DNA of 64,000 bases from assembly GCA_034401795.1 (NCBI GenBank), contig CM067369.1, positions 183,497,445-183,561,444 of the forward strand. Direction: 5' to 3'. The notes beneath the pieces are model-generated. The model saw only the letters and a program-made list of their open reading frames with translations. It did no database searches and was not told where the DNA came from. The position numbers and the translations under genes were made by a program. The stretch is from Chaetoderma sp. LZ-2023a (taxonomy: Eukaryota; Mollusca; Caudofoveata; Chaetodermatida; Chaetodermatidae). This document shows, one piece after another, positions 34,135 to 45,009 of the stretch. How positions within the stretch are numbered: the stretch's first letter is position 1; every line of letters starts with the position of its first letter.

Positions 34135-35865
34135 TGTTCAGTCAAATTCGAATGTTCTTTCTTTGAAGTAGATATCTAGTTTGTTCTTGAATGATTCAAC
34201 TGTTGTTGTTTCGACTATTGTAGCTGGCAGTGAATTCCACTGTGGTACCACTCTATTGGTGAAAATGTGCTTGCGAATATCTATATTGCTGCGTGTTATG
34301 TTGAGATTGAACCTATGCCCTCTGGTCCTTGTAATACTGGATGGTTCGAAGAAGTAGGCCGTATCAATTCTCCGTGCAGCTATACTCTCTGATTTGCAGG
34401 ACGAGTTTTGTTGCTCGTCATTGAATTCTTTCTAATAGCTGTGACTGCCTTTTCAATTTTGGCGACCATGCAGAGTTGCAGTATTCGACAATAAGTCTCA
34501 CGAGAGATTTGTACAAGAGCGTAAAAGTAGATGGGGGTCAATGTTGGTAAAGGTTCTCTTAATTAGTCCTATTGTGCTGTTAGCCTTGGAGATGATCTTA
34601 CCTCTCAAAAGAGAGATTTCTGTCAATATGCACTCCCAGGTCTTTTTCTACATCTGATGTTGATATAGGATGCATATTGGGCGTATTTGTCATATAGTAT
34701 TTAGTTTGGGGGTTATTTCTACCGAAATGTAGGACATGAGTTTTATCTGTGTTGAAGGATAGTTGCCATGTATGCGACCATTTAATACTATGTCTATGTT
34801 GTCCTGGATCTTACTGGTATCTGGGTTTCCATATCTCTTTGTCTTGTCTGCAAATATTTTGCAGTGGCAGGTCAGACTGTCTGGTATGTCATTTATGTAT
34901 ATCAGAAAAAGTATAGGTCCCAGGACACTTCCTTGTGGCACGCCACTTGTCACCTCTATCAAGTCTGATGTCGCATCATTGATTCTTATTGTCTTCTGTT
35001 ACATAGGTAGCTTCCTATCCATCTTACTAAATTGTCACCAATACCATAGCTTCTAAGTTTTGTTTGGAGTCTTTGGTGTGGTACAGTATCAAATGCTTTT
35101 GAGAAATCTAAATATACTGCATCGATAGGTTCATTTGAATCCAGTTTGAGTGTTATATCTTCGAGGTACTCTAACAATTGAGTTTTACAGGATCTGTTGT
35201 CTGAAACCATGCTGGCACTTGGTAAATAGATTGGCCATTTCCAGAAAATTTACAATGCTGTCCCTTATAAATGACTCTAGGACCGTACACAAGGTAGCGT
35301 CAAGACTGATTGGTCTGTAGTTGCTCGGGTCGTTTTTGGAGCCTCTTTTGTGTATACAACATACATTTGCCATTTTCCAGATGTCGGGTAGTACACCTTC
35401 TTCTAGAGACTTGTTGAAAATTATGCATAACGGTAGACTAATTTCTTTAGCAGCTTCCTTTAATATTCTCACTGGTATTTCATCTGGGCCATTGCTTTTA
35501 TTGGGATTGAGTGCCTTCAATTTATTTTTGATGGTGATGGGTGTTATTATTATTGTCCTTTAATACAGTACCCTTACTTCTGGGCTAATGGTTGGTGTAG
35601 AATGAAGATTTTCTGAGGTGAACATACTTGAGAAAAAGTTGCTAAGAATATTAGATTTTTCTTTATCATTTGTAGTCATAGTTCCATTAGATGGGTTGCG
35701 TAGCTTGCTAATTGATTCTTGTAGCACTGTTTTACTCTTAACATAGTTCCAAAAAGCTTTAGGATTTCCCTTGCATTCGCTCGCCACGTTCTGTTCAAAT
35801 GTCTGTTTTGCTTTTCTGATGCTCGCTGTCACTTTGTTTCTAGCAATTTTGTAAAGCGTGTAATT
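34135..35865 (-). pseudogene. LINE-2, 3' half: reverse transcriptase
   Basis: Non-LTR RT split off from its endonuclease by DIRS-C. Pieces in order: linker with NYTLYKIARNKV and FWNYVKSK (35865-35560); RT entry LNPNKSNGPDEIPVRIL and YRPISL (35520-35185); motif A AVYLDFSKAFDTVPH (35210-34986); GVPQGSVLGPILFLIYIND then KIFADKTK (34962-34690); and a C-terminal tail with VVPQWNSLP-type sequence to about 34140. The catalytic FADD box reads FADK, replacing the second essential Asp, so the enzyme would be dead even without frameshifts. Confidence 0.88.
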
Positions 35866-36185
35866 CCCCAACAGACCCCCCTTTAGTGGGTTGGTCTGTA
35901 GTTTTATTAACCACTATAAAAACATACTTACCGTTCAATCACTACTTGCTAAATCAAATATCTGCATTTAGCCATCAGAATAAAATCTTTATGCTTGCTT
36001 ATACACTCCCTAATGCCCATACCATCACCATGTAGACCCTCAACCAGGCTTCTGGTAGAGGGACCCCCTGCATTAGCCTTACAATAGACTGGCACCAGTC
36101 TGTACTCACTCCTTGGTGACGCTTGTCACTAAGCACGCTCGCGCATGCGCAGTAGGTCCCAAATGTGAAAACTGATTCACTTTTC
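35866..36185 (+). repeat. DIRS-C 3' inverted terminal repeat
   Basis: The inner part (35933-36185) is an inverted copy of 53708-53960. The outer 70 bp (CCCCAACAGACC.. to ..CATACTTACC) differ from the 5' repeat and reappear inverted in the internal complementary region. It contains GCGCATGCGCA (36141-36151), an NRF1-type palindrome. Confidence 0.92.
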
Positions 36186-36255
36186 TAAATTTAAGTGCCA
36201 TATATCCAGCCTAGATTCTCAAATCAATACCCAGCGGGGTGGCTGAGGCCGGGTC

Positions 36256-36389
36256 GTAGTGATTGAACAGTAAGTATGTTTTTATAGTGGTTAATAAAAC
36301 TACAGACCAACCCACTAAAGGGGGGGTCTGTTGGGGGTTGTTATTACACCACAAAAACATCCATTACTGTTCAATCACTACTTGCTAAA
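36256..36389. repeat. DIRS-C internal complementary region (joined-ends copy)
   Basis: 36256-36336 is the inverse of the outer 3' end (35866-35950). 36337-36389 is the inverse of the outer 5' end (53936-53990). The two meet exactly at GTCTGTTGGGG|GTTGTTATTACACC. This is the circle-junction arrangement known for DIRS elements, where the region templates completion of both termini. Confidence 0.9.
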
Positions 36390-36615
36390 CCCGTAGATTT
36401 GGTCAGTGTCCCATTACGAAACTTTGGTGGGAGGTGATTTGAGAATCCATAAGCAAGGATAAAAATCAAACAAACATAACCAAATGTTAACCACATAACA
36501 TAATGGTGCATCCTAATCAATCACACAGTGATTAACAACCAAATAAAACTTTAAACATAAAGAAATAAATAAAAACCAAGGAACAACTCTCACCATTACA
36601 CGCAGACGCACAGCC

Positions 36616-37451
36616 CTAACGAAAATGGTGGGATGTGCTTGGTAAATGGTCATCAGCCTTTTTGGTTAAAATAGTAATGTTCCTAAAGAAAGATGCCGCT
36701 GCGCTCTGGTCTTTCAAATAAAAAGAGGTAAAAGTAGACTCGGATTTCCATCCTGCAACTTGCATAACTTCATCTACAGAAGAGCCAGCGAACAGAGCGA
36801 AAGAGGTAGCCATCCCTCTAACATCATGAGCTTTTTAATGTGAGCGAGATTGATTTGCTCAGGGGAAGCAATCTCGTAGCAGAGTCGAATGGTGTCACAA
36901 ATCCATCTAGCAATGGATGCTTTAGAGACCGGTCTGGCTACCCCTTCCGCGTAGGGAACCCATAAGTGAGACGGCTCGGATCTTTTAAAATCGGTACGAC
37001 GCTTATAAGCCTTAAGAGCTCTGAGTGGACACCAAAATCTGTCAGATGGAGAAAATGAAGATAAAGATTTTAAAATAATCGGCTTAGCTGGATAACGGTT
37101 TGATTGCGTTTTTGACAAAAAATCCCTTCTAGGATATAATACCAAACCATCCCCAGCTTCAATAAATCGATCCCTTTCAACGGAAAAAGCATGGATCTCT
37201 GATCGTCTTCTAGCAGAAGCCACTAGAAAAACCGTCTTAAACGTTAAGAGCTTTAAGCTAATCGAAGCGATGGGTTCAAAATGATGACCTGCCAAAACGT
37301 GAAGAACCAACGCCAAGTTCCAGGAAGGCAAAGGTTTAGCAATAGGAGGACGAATATTACCTAAACCTCTGATGAAACCATTCAGAACCGTAGTATCAGC
37401 GTTTAACAAACAAGGAAGAGAAGATGCTAAAGAAAATCTATATCCTCTAAC
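36616..37451 (-). pseudogene. DIRS-C tyrosine recombinase, catalytic part (frameshifted)
   Basis: Catalytic domain of the integrase-like recombinase. The Arg motif ARRRSEIHAFSVERD and the ALKAYKRRTDF region are in the frame 37409-36774. The His-x-x-Arg box and the C-terminal GWKSESTFTSFYLKD with the nucleophilic Tyr are in the next frame, 36813-36616. The break is a one-base change in a T-run (36832-36836, plus strand) just before the His box. All four R-H-R-Y residues are present but split. The N-terminal part continues beyond hAT-1 at 40772. The 8 bp at 37444-37451 are the hAT-1 target duplication. Confidence 0.88.
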
Positions 37452-37945
37452 CAGGGTTGTTTGATTTAAATCAAATGATTAAAATCAGTGATTTAAATCA
37501 TGATTAAAATCAGTCCAAAAAAATCAAAAAAATCATGATGCGATTTTTTTAAAAGTCAGTGTTTTTTTAATAAAATCATCATATTGTATTACTTGCTTTA
37601 TTTCATCTGTATACACCCAATAACCTTTAAAAACTGTTGTTTTGACCTTGCCTCACAGTTGTTTTATAGGTGTTGCTTCTGTCCCTGATACTATAACCCC
37701 ATTATCCCCATTTACTGCCCAGACTTTGCTAGATTATCAAAACATTCAGGCTAACTCCTTTCTCTGACTTTGATAAACAATGTATGTAAACTGATGGACA
37801 TTGATGGATAAAAAAACATAGACAGCACTCGTGTAAGAGAGATCTGGTTTACATGCAGCCAGGTTAAGAAAACACATTGAATCCCACAGTACATATAAGC
37901 AAATAGAATGTTTCTTAACTCATCATTTGTTCAAAATAAGTTAAG

Positions 37946-40569
37946 ATGCCTGGAAGAAAGCAAGATCACATTTGGATGTACTTTGATAAGGATGTTGAGA
38001 TTGGTAAATCTGGTTGTAAGGCTAAGTGTAAAGAATGTGGCAAATCTATGCAAGGCATAGTAGCACGTATGAAGCAGCATCATAGTGAATGTAAGACTGA
38101 TACACAAGATACACCAGCAATAACAGTCTCTACGCCTAGGAAGCGCCCTGCCCCAGAGGCAGGGGAGTCATCACCGTTGTGTACGCCTACCAAGAGAACC
38201 AAAATCAGTGCAGGTAAGAGAATATAATATTTTGTGAATAAAAATTTAACTGACAAACAGACTGATAATCTGACCGACAGACCACACACTAACTCAGCCT
38301 AACTCTTGACCAAGTAATTAAAACTGATTAATAGCTAATCCTTCAGTTACAGTCTATATGTTTTCTACAGTTAAATAATTTTGCAAACAAATACACTGCC
38401 TTATTTAAAAATAAATTAAATAAACAAGGCAATCAAAGGGTTACCACCTTAGTTAGTCTATTACTGTGAGATCTTTATAGGACAGCAGTGTTGTTCAAGA
38501 GCAGACCCCTTTATTGATTGTGTGAGGTGATAACACCTGTGGTGTTACATAACAGTTAAGCAGTCAGGTAGTTAATTGGCTTAATTTGGACACATTAACC
38601 TTATCACTGCATAGTACTGTAATTTTAATCCCAAATTCCTAAAAAGATTTATGTCAGAAAACTATAGTGAGACTCATCTAAAAACTACTAAATATTTTGA
38701 AAACAATTTGACTGAAACTTCTTGGTGAGTAAATCACCAACAACTTTCAGTCAAATTGTTTTCACACTATTTAGCAGGTTTTGAGTAATGCAGCTTGAAA
38801 CTATTCTCAAGTAGCTCAGAGCAGTCAGCCAGTTAACCCTTAGCACACTAATGTCAACATTATCCCACATGTGTCTACCTTTCCTGGCTGAAACAGTAAT
38901 ATTGCTAAATTAATAACTAAAAAAATTTACTTGAATATTTTGAAAACAATTTGACTGAAACTTCTTGGTGAATAAATCACCAACAACTTTGAGTTATATT
39001 GTTTTCACACTATTTAGCAGGTTTTGAGTAATGCAGCTTGAAACTATTCTCAAGTAGCTCAGAGCAGTCAGCCAGTTAACCCTTAGCACACTAATGTCAA
39101 CATTATCCCACATGTGTCTACCTTTCCTGGCTGATACAGTAATATTTTATTTTGCAGGTCTAGACCACTATGTTTTGAGAACATCCCAAATTGAGAAAGA
39201 CGCCATCGATGAGCAAGTCGGTCGCTACGTGTACGCTACTAACACACCATTCTCTGCAGTCACACATCCAGAGTTCATTAAACTAGTCCAGATGCTGAGA
39301 CCAGGCTACTGCCCACCAAGTCGGTATGAAGTAGCCGGTAGTTTACTGGACAAGGTTCAGCAGTCACTGCAGGATGAGTGTAAAGAAAGGCTTGAAGGCA
39401 AGACTGTCTCCATGTGTTTAGATGGTTGGAGTAATATACATAATGAACCTGTAGTTTGTGTCTCTGTAACCACTTCGGATGGTGATTCCTATCTTACTGA
39501 GACTGTGGATACGTCAGGCCACAGTCACACTGCTGAGTACATGAAACAGGTTGCTAGTAGTGCTATTAAACATTGCGAAGAACAGTTTAAATGTAACATA
39601 GGTAGCATTGTAACTGACAATGCGGCTAACATGCGTAAGATGCGTGAAGAACTGAAGAAAGACCACAAAGACATTATTGCCCATGGATGTTCAGCCCACC
39701 TCATGAACCTACTTGCTCATGACATAGAGATCAAGGGTGTTAAGGAACACGTCACACAGATTGTGAAGTACTTTCGCAATACACATTTACCAGCAGCATG
39801 GTACAAGGCAGAGGGAGGCAAGCGACTCGTCCTACCACAAGATGTCCGCTGGAATACGCTAGCTGACTGCCTTCAGTGCTACCTGGATAACTGGTCCATC
39901 ATTTTGAAAGTGTGTGAGGAAAATAGGGATAGTATAGACACAAATGTGGCTAGTAAAGTGCAAAATATTGGGATAAAGAGACAAGCAGAGGACTATTTGA
40001 GGCTCCTTAAGCCAATCTCCATTGCCCTGGATATAGTACAGAGTGATAGCTGTTTTCTCAGTGATGCAGTTAGTGTATGGAAGAAGTTGGAAAAAGACTT
40101 TGAAGAAGGTGGGGTATCATTAAGCATTATGAAGAAGTTCCACGAACGATGTAAGCAGGCACTCACTCCTGCCCACTATCTCGCCTATATTTTGGATCCG
40201 CGTACTGCTGGTAAAGGATTGTCTACCAAGGAAACTGACAGTGTGATGGAGTATGTGTCTGTGTCATCCCCAGACATGATACCTATAATCATGAACTACC
40301 GGGCCAGAGCAGATCCATTTAAGGATTACTTGTTTAGTTCATCTGTTCTGGAATCTGTGTCTCCCTTTGCCTGGTGGAAATCTCTATCAGACAGAGTCAG
40401 TGACCATGTGCTAAACATGATATATGCAATACTTGGTGCTACTGCCTCTAGTGCAGGTGTTGAGAGAATATTCTCAACTTTTGGTTTTGTGCATTCAAAA
40501 GTGAGAAACCGTCTTGGTACTGAGAAAGCTGGCAAGCTTGTTTTTGTTTACAAGTTACTTAACAAATGA
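37946..40569 (+). CDS. hAT-1 transposase, two exons (37946-38213, 39158-40569)
   Basis: Cut-and-paste transposase, 559 residues after splicing. Exon 1 begins MPGRKQDHIWMYFDKD and contains a BED-type zinc finger (CKAKCKECGKSM then KQHHSEC). A 944-bp GT-AG intron (CAG|GTAAGAG, TTTTGCAG|GTC) joins in phase 1 to GLDHYVLRTS. Exon 2 has the catalytic-fold landmarks CLDGWSNIHNEP and SIVTDNAANM (acidic residues), and the C-terminal dimerisation block ASSAGVERIFSTFGF. The ORF starting at 39094 includes intron sequence before 39158 and is not the true start. There are no stops in either exon. It is a clear relative of the intronless hAT-2 protein. The first exon could also be used alone if unspliced (93 codons). 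Confidence 0.9.
38214..39157 (+). other. Intron of the hAT-1 transposase gene with a duplicated MITE block
   Basis: Contains two direct copies, about 243 bp apart, of a block. Each has a GAATATTTTGAAAACAATTT fold-back, TTTAGCAGGTTTTGAGTAAT, and TTAACCCTTAGCACACTAAT, the end of a TTAA-type MITE. The second copy runs into the splice acceptor, so the acceptor region may derive from the repeat. Confidence 0.75.
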
Positions 40570-40771
40570 ATCATCATATACATGTATAACTATATTGATC
40601 TGATTTGAAATAAATTAATTAAATTGACTTAAAATTGCATATCTTATCATTAATTAGTAATATAAAAAACATGGTTATAAAAATCTGATTTAAATCAAAA
40701 AAATCGATTAAAATCAAAAAAATCCGATTTTTTTGATTTTTATAAAAAAATCATGATTTTTATCAACCCTG

Positions 40772-40966
40772 CCTCTAACAGTGTTAGCAGTCAGATGAAG
40801 GGAATCGAACAGATATGATAAAAAATCTAACACTTGGGAAATAGAAACAGAATCGGGCACGAGATCATGATTTGAACACCATTCTCCAAAAATCTTAAGT
40901 CGACCCTTGTAAACTCTTCGGGTCGACTCCCTCCTGGCCGAATTAATGATTTCCTGAGATCTTGCA
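40772..40966 (-). pseudogene. DIRS-C tyrosine recombinase, N-terminal core-binding part
   Basis: The minus strand from 40966 reads SQEIINSARRESTRRVY, RLKIFGEWC and SQVLDFLSYLFDS without a stop. These are hallmarks of the SAM-like core-binding domain of DIRS recombinases. It runs in frame through the target duplication into 37451. Upstream it is cut by hAT-2; on the far side (45029) the RT-RNase H frame ends in the matching position, so the two proteins were apparently one open frame. Confidence 0.85.
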
Positions 40967-41238
40967 GAAAATTTTTTTGATTTAAATCGATTTCAATGAT
41001 TTAAATCGATTTTTATTCGCGACATCCCAGGAAATTACGTAAAACTTATACAGTGAAACCTGTATTAAGACACTGGCTGTGGGAGTCGCAGAAGGTGGTC
41101 TCTTAAGACAGGTGGTCTCTTAATACAGGTCCAGATGCATTGCTAAACTGTATTTTGGAACTGAATAAAGTGGTATTTTTATGACTTATTTTTAACTGAA
41201 TTTTAAGCTTGCTGGTTTCTTAATACAAAAAAACTTTG

Positions 41239-41418
41239 TTCGCTTAAGCAGTTTTAACAGTATTATTATTGCATCATTTTTTATTGCATCATTTTTTTAT
41301 TGCATCATTTTTCTATTGCATCATTTTTTTATTGCATCATTTTTTTTAAATGATGCAATAGAAAAGCATTTTTTCATTCTTGAAAAATACAGTCAAAACT
41401 GCTTAAGTGACAAAGGCT
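41239..41418. repeat. Inverted arms enclosing an ATTGCATCATTTTTT array
   Basis: GTTCGCTTAAGCAGTTTTAACAG-type sequence at 41239-41263 is inverted at 41389-41417 (CAGTCAAAACTGCTTAAGTG). Between them, TATTGCATCATTTTTT repeats five times with 16-18 bp period, followed by one inverted AAATGATGCAATAG. It lies 30 bp upstream of the hAT-2 transposase start. ATGATGCAAT recurs near 43780. Confidence 0.8.
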
Positions 41419-41449
41419 ATGAAATATTTTCAATTCCATAATTAGCAAA

Positions 41450-43300
41450 ATGTCTAACTCCGGCCGAAAACAAGATCCAATATGGATTCATTATGAGAAA
41501 GTGAAGACCCCAGATAAGGCCGGTGTCCGGGCTGTCTGCAAGGTCTGCCGACACGAACTCCAAGGTATCCCAGAGCGGTTAAAAAAACATGCAGCCAATT
41601 GCACAGGTCCACCAACACCAGCACTTCAAGGTCTAGCTGTAGCCGCAACAGAAACGGGGACTTCATCTCAATCTGAGCAGCAGCAGCGCGTTGAAACTGT
41701 TGTTGATCAAAACGATGTGGTGGTGATGGAAGTTGAACCTCTGTCAACTTCAAGTTCTGCTTCAGCGGCAGTGAAGCGCCCAGTGCACGGTCAATTAGCT
41801 GCTGGTACATTGGCCGCTAAGATACCCAAGCTGAATTATGGTCTACAGAATTATGTCATCAGAACTTCAGCAGAAAAACGTGGTGAATTAGATCGTGATG
41901 TAGCTAGGATGGTGTATGCTACGAACTCCCCATTTCGCTTAGTAGAAAATAGACATTTTATAAACCTTGTAAAAGATTTACGACCAGGCTATCAACCACC
42001 ATCCAGAAAGGACATAGGGGGGAAATATTTGGATGTTATCTACACAGAAGAGCGGGAGAAGGCGAGAAAAAATTTGGAAGGTGAACTTGTCTGTCTAGCA
42101 TTAGACGGTTGGAGCAATATTCATAACGAGCCTATCGTATGTGCTACAGTGACGACCTGCTTAGGTGATATTTACTTAGTGGATACTACGGACACCTCTG
42201 GACATCCTCACACAGCGGAATATCTTTATGACATTGCGAAGCAGACAATTGAAAACACGCACAATGATTTTGGGTGCATTATATGTAGTATCGTCACAGA
42301 CAATGCTGCTAATGTAGCAAAGATGCGAGAGTTCTTGAAAGAACGACTGGGTTTCAACATGATTGCGTATGGATGCACGCCTCATCTTCTAAATCTGACT
42401 TCAAAGGACTTAGAAATGGGTAATGTTAAGGAGCATGTCACACAAGTTGTGAAGTATTTCCGAAATAACCACTTTGCTAGTGCCCAAATACGCCAATCAT
42501 CGTGCAGAAAGTTAGTGATGCCAGCAGATACAAGGTGGAACACAATGTACGATTGTTTAAACTCGTATTGTGAGGCATGGCCGACACTTGTGACAATCTG
42601 TGATGGACATACTGACCGCATAGATGTTGCCATTGCCAATAAAGTTCGTAATGTAGTAATCAAACGTTCTGCAGATGAATACCGACTTTGTTTGAAACCA
42701 GTAGCTTGCGCTCTCGATAAAGCTCAATCGGACAATTGCACAATAGCAGAAGCAGTTGAATTATGGAAAGATGTAAAAACGGCCCTGCATAATGACACTA
42801 ATAATTCAACAAAGCGTGCGGCCGATAAGCGTTATCAACAAGCTGTGACACCTCACCACATGCTGGCCAATCTACTCCACCCTAAATACCGTGGTCGAAA
42901 CTTGACTCAGCAAGAACGTGAAACTGCACTCACCGTAGCATCCGAAATCCCTGGTTTGATGACTTTGGTAATCAAATTCGAGGCCATGGCACCACCATTT
43001 CACATTCTTAAATTTAACGACGAAGTTGTTAATGGAGTAACCTCTCTTCATTGGTGGAAGTCGCACAGACGTGACTTCGAGGATGATCTGCTGGAAGCAT
43101 TTGAATTCACTCAGCGTCTGATGTCAGCTGTGGCGGCGTCAGCTGGTGTCGAGCGCGTGTTCTCCAGCTATGGGCTCGTGCAGAGTAAGTTGAGAAACAA
43201 ACTTGGAACTTTAAAAGCGGCTAAACTAGTATTTCTTTTTCGGTCCCTAAACTGTGACAAAGAAAATGACTTCCGGTTTCAGTTGAATGATGATTGTTGA
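41450..43300 (+). CDS. hAT-2 transposase, intact, intronless
   Basis: 616 residues from an ATG that starts MSNSGRKQDPIWIHYEK. The N-terminal BED-type zinc finger has CKVCRHEL..KKHAANC (residues 30-50), followed by a Gln/Ser-rich linker. The region homologous to exon 2 of hAT-1 begins at LQNYVIRTS (about 131). Landmarks: CLALDGWSNIHNEP and SIVTDNAANV with the acidic catalytic residues, GCTPHLLNL, KEHVTQVVKYFRNNH, and the C-terminal VAASAGVERVFSSYG dimerisation block carrying the likely catalytic Glu. Length and order are normal for hAT. No stops, so the protein could still be functional, although its own left terminus is damaged. Confidence 0.95.
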   Translation: MSNSGRKQDPIWIHYEKVKTPDKAGVRAVCKVCRHELQGIPERLKKHAANCTGPPTPALQGLAVAATETGTSSQSEQQQRVETVVDQNDVVVMEVEPLSTSSSASAAVKRPVHGQLAAGTLAAKIPKLNYGLQNYVIRTSAEKRGELDRDVARMVYATNSPFRLVENRHFINLVKDLRPGYQPPSRKDIGGKYLDVIYTEEREKARKNLEGELVCLALDGWSNIHNEPIVCATVTTCLGDIYLVDTTDTSGHPHTAEYLYDIAKQTIENTHNDFGCIICSIVTDNAANVAKMREFLKERLGFNMIAYGCTPHLLNLTSKDLEMGNVKEHVTQVVKYFRNNHFASAQIRQSSCRKLVMPADTRWNTMYDCLNSYCEAWPTLVTICDGHTDRIDVAIANKVRNVVIKRSADEYRLCLKPVACALDKAQSDNCTIAEAVELWKDVKTALHNDTNNSTKRAADKRYQQAVTPHHMLANLLHPKYRGRNLTQQERETALTVASEIPGLMTLVIKFEAMAPPFHILKFNDEVVNGVTSLHWWKSHRRDFEDDLLEAFEFTQRLMSAVAASAGVERVFSSYGLVQSKLRNKLGTLKAAKLVFLFRSLNCDKENDFRFQLNDDC

Positions 43301-43485
43301 CTAGACTAGTGAAGTACAATTGCAGCATTATTGAAAACTGAAAGTGAAAAGTGATGACAGACACATCTATCTGTGACTCAGTTAGGTTTGCGCGATATTG
43401 CTTGAGAGAATATCGATATCGTTATTATAAAAAAATTGCGGTATCTCAATAGTCAATATATCGAGTGTTCTGGTTAATCACTTAA

Positions 43486-43666
43486 TTGTGAATAATTAAA
43501 GAATATGCATCCCATCATTCATAACATATTGAATATTTTGAAAGCAATTTCACTGGAAGCCGTTGCTGCCTAAGTCAGCAACGGTTTTCAGTGAAATTGC
43601 TTTCAAAATATTCAATATGTTTATTATGTTACGAATGATGGGATGTCTATTCTTTAATTATCACTG
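43486..43666. repeat. Long fold-back, GAATATTTTGAAA family, best preserved
   Basis: Nearly perfect hairpin. TATTGAATATTTTGAAAGCA to GGAAGCCGTTGCTG is mirrored by CAGCAACGGTTTTCAGTG to TCAAAATATTCAATA, with the loop CCTAAGT. Outer arms (AATTAAAGAATATGCATCCC / GGGATGTCTATTCTTTAATT) extend it to about 85-90 bp each side. Confidence 0.85.
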
Positions 43667-43884
43667 TTTGAACTAATAATATATAGAGTTCAAAATTTAT
43701 ATATTACGTCATATTAGCAACGATTTTTCAATTTTGTTCACAATTGCATCACAGATACAGTGAGTAGCAATAGGACAGAAATGATGCAATGCATAAATCT
43801 AACGAATTAGCCCTAATTAGATGCACAAAATCTATGAAGGTATGCAAAAGTCATCATTGTCTAAGTCTATCAACCTTGTTAACT

Positions 43885-44020
43885 TCTGTCTTTAAAAATA
43901 TGCTCAAATTAAAATTGATAAACTGGTGTACATTTTTCAACAATTTTGGTGGACGATGTTGCTGTCTGCGACAGCTCTATCATCCACCAAATTTGTTGAA
44001 AAATGTACACCAGTTTATCT
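43885..44020. repeat. Hairpin, AAACTGGTGTACA family, copy 1
   Basis: AAACTGGTGTACATTTTTCA is mirrored by TGAAAAATGTACACCAGTTT around a centre GTTGCTGTCTGCGACAGC. It is related to the interior of the TTAA element that follows. Confidence 0.75.
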
Positions 44021-44278
44021 TTAACCCTTAGCACACTGATGTCGAAATTTTTAAATTTCAAATTAAATTTAAAGATAAACTGGTGTACGTTTTTCAACAA
44101 ATTTTGTGGAAGATGGTGCTGTCACAGACAGCAGCATCGTCCACAAAAATTGTTGCAAATTGTACACCAGTTTATCTTTAAATTTAATTTGAAAATTTAA
44201 ATTATCATGCTCCAGAGTGCTAGGGGTTATGTTTATTTTGAAAAATTAAAACTCCTACATCAGTGTGCTAAGGGTTAA
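44021..44278. mobile_element. TTAA-flanked MITE with long hairpin; contains the duplication breakpoint
   Basis: The left end TTAACCCTTAGCACACTGAT is mirrored by the right end ATCAGTGTGCTAAGGGTTAA (22-bp ends with TTAA). The interior (44055-44200) is a hairpin of roughly 70-bp arms centred on GGTGCTGTCACAGACAGCAGC. The duplicated copy beginning at 55274 starts at this centre (44118). Confidence 0.85.
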
Positions 44279-44930
44279 TGTAATGTAATGATGTGTTTAC
44301 GTGTTACAATGTATATAGTTTCTTGCCAGTTTCAGCAATTACTGATTTTGATTTTTGAAGTTGTAGTAAACTACTTAATTTAATAACATTTCAATCTTTA
44401 TTGTTTTAGTGTTAAATAAAATGGAGCCCAAAAGTCCAACTTGATAAGCACTAGCCAATAGTAATCGAGACACTCAATGACACTCCAGAGTGACTCCAGA
44501 CGCATGTCATAGCTGAAAAAAGAGACAGTGTCTTGCTTTAAAAGAGTGTGCTTTTGGAATTAGACTAATAGTAATAGCCATACTGGCCCATACATGACTT
44601 TTCATGTACACTATTGCTTTAATGGTCATGTAGTGACATGTACGCACATGGAATTCTCCTCTTCTTTACAGCTTACACATACTTAATGATCATACTTTGT
44701 ACACATGTGTGATGTACTGTGTACATGAACCTCAAGTATGTAGATTGTAGATGTGGACTCGTGCACTGGGTCTAGTCTTGCTGATGACAAATATGAGCAA
44801 TTAAGTGTATAATTCTATTTTGTGTTGATGTTCAAGTGCCATGGAAGCAGTAAAATAATTATGTTACTTTAATTTAACAAAATTACTGTTAATTGTATTA
44901 ATTACTTGAAAATTCCTCTATTTTTGCAAA
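44279..44930 (+). other. hAT-2 3' non-coding region
   Basis: No ORF of interest. AT-rich with CATGTACA/TGTACATG words near 44600-44720. The right end has TGATTTAAATCA-type arrays from 44930. Confidence 0.6.
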
Positions 44931-45009
44931 ACTGATTTAAATCACGATTTTTTCGATAAAAATCGAGTGATTTAAATCATGATTTAAATCATGATATAAA
45001 TCAATTGAT

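Larger units (their letters stand above)
37452..40771 (+). mobile_element. hAT-1, autonomous-type hAT transposon
   Basis: A 3,320-bp element with ends CAGGGTTG / CAACCCTG and a perfect 8-bp duplication CCTCTAAC (37444-37451, 40772-40779). It is inserted into the DIRS-C recombinase, whose frame reads through when element and one duplication are removed. Subterminal regions are packed with TGATTTAAATCA and AAAATCA words (37460-37560 and 40680-40765), probably transposase-binding repeats. It carries one spliced transposase gene. Confidence 0.96.

Noticed and set aside
39094..39157. Upstream start of the 491-codon hAT-1 ORF
   Set aside because: These codons are intron; the true protein is spliced from the exon at 37946.
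41264..41350. CRISPR-like regular repeats
   Set aside because: Short AT-rich repeats without unique spacers in eukaryotic transposon DNA.
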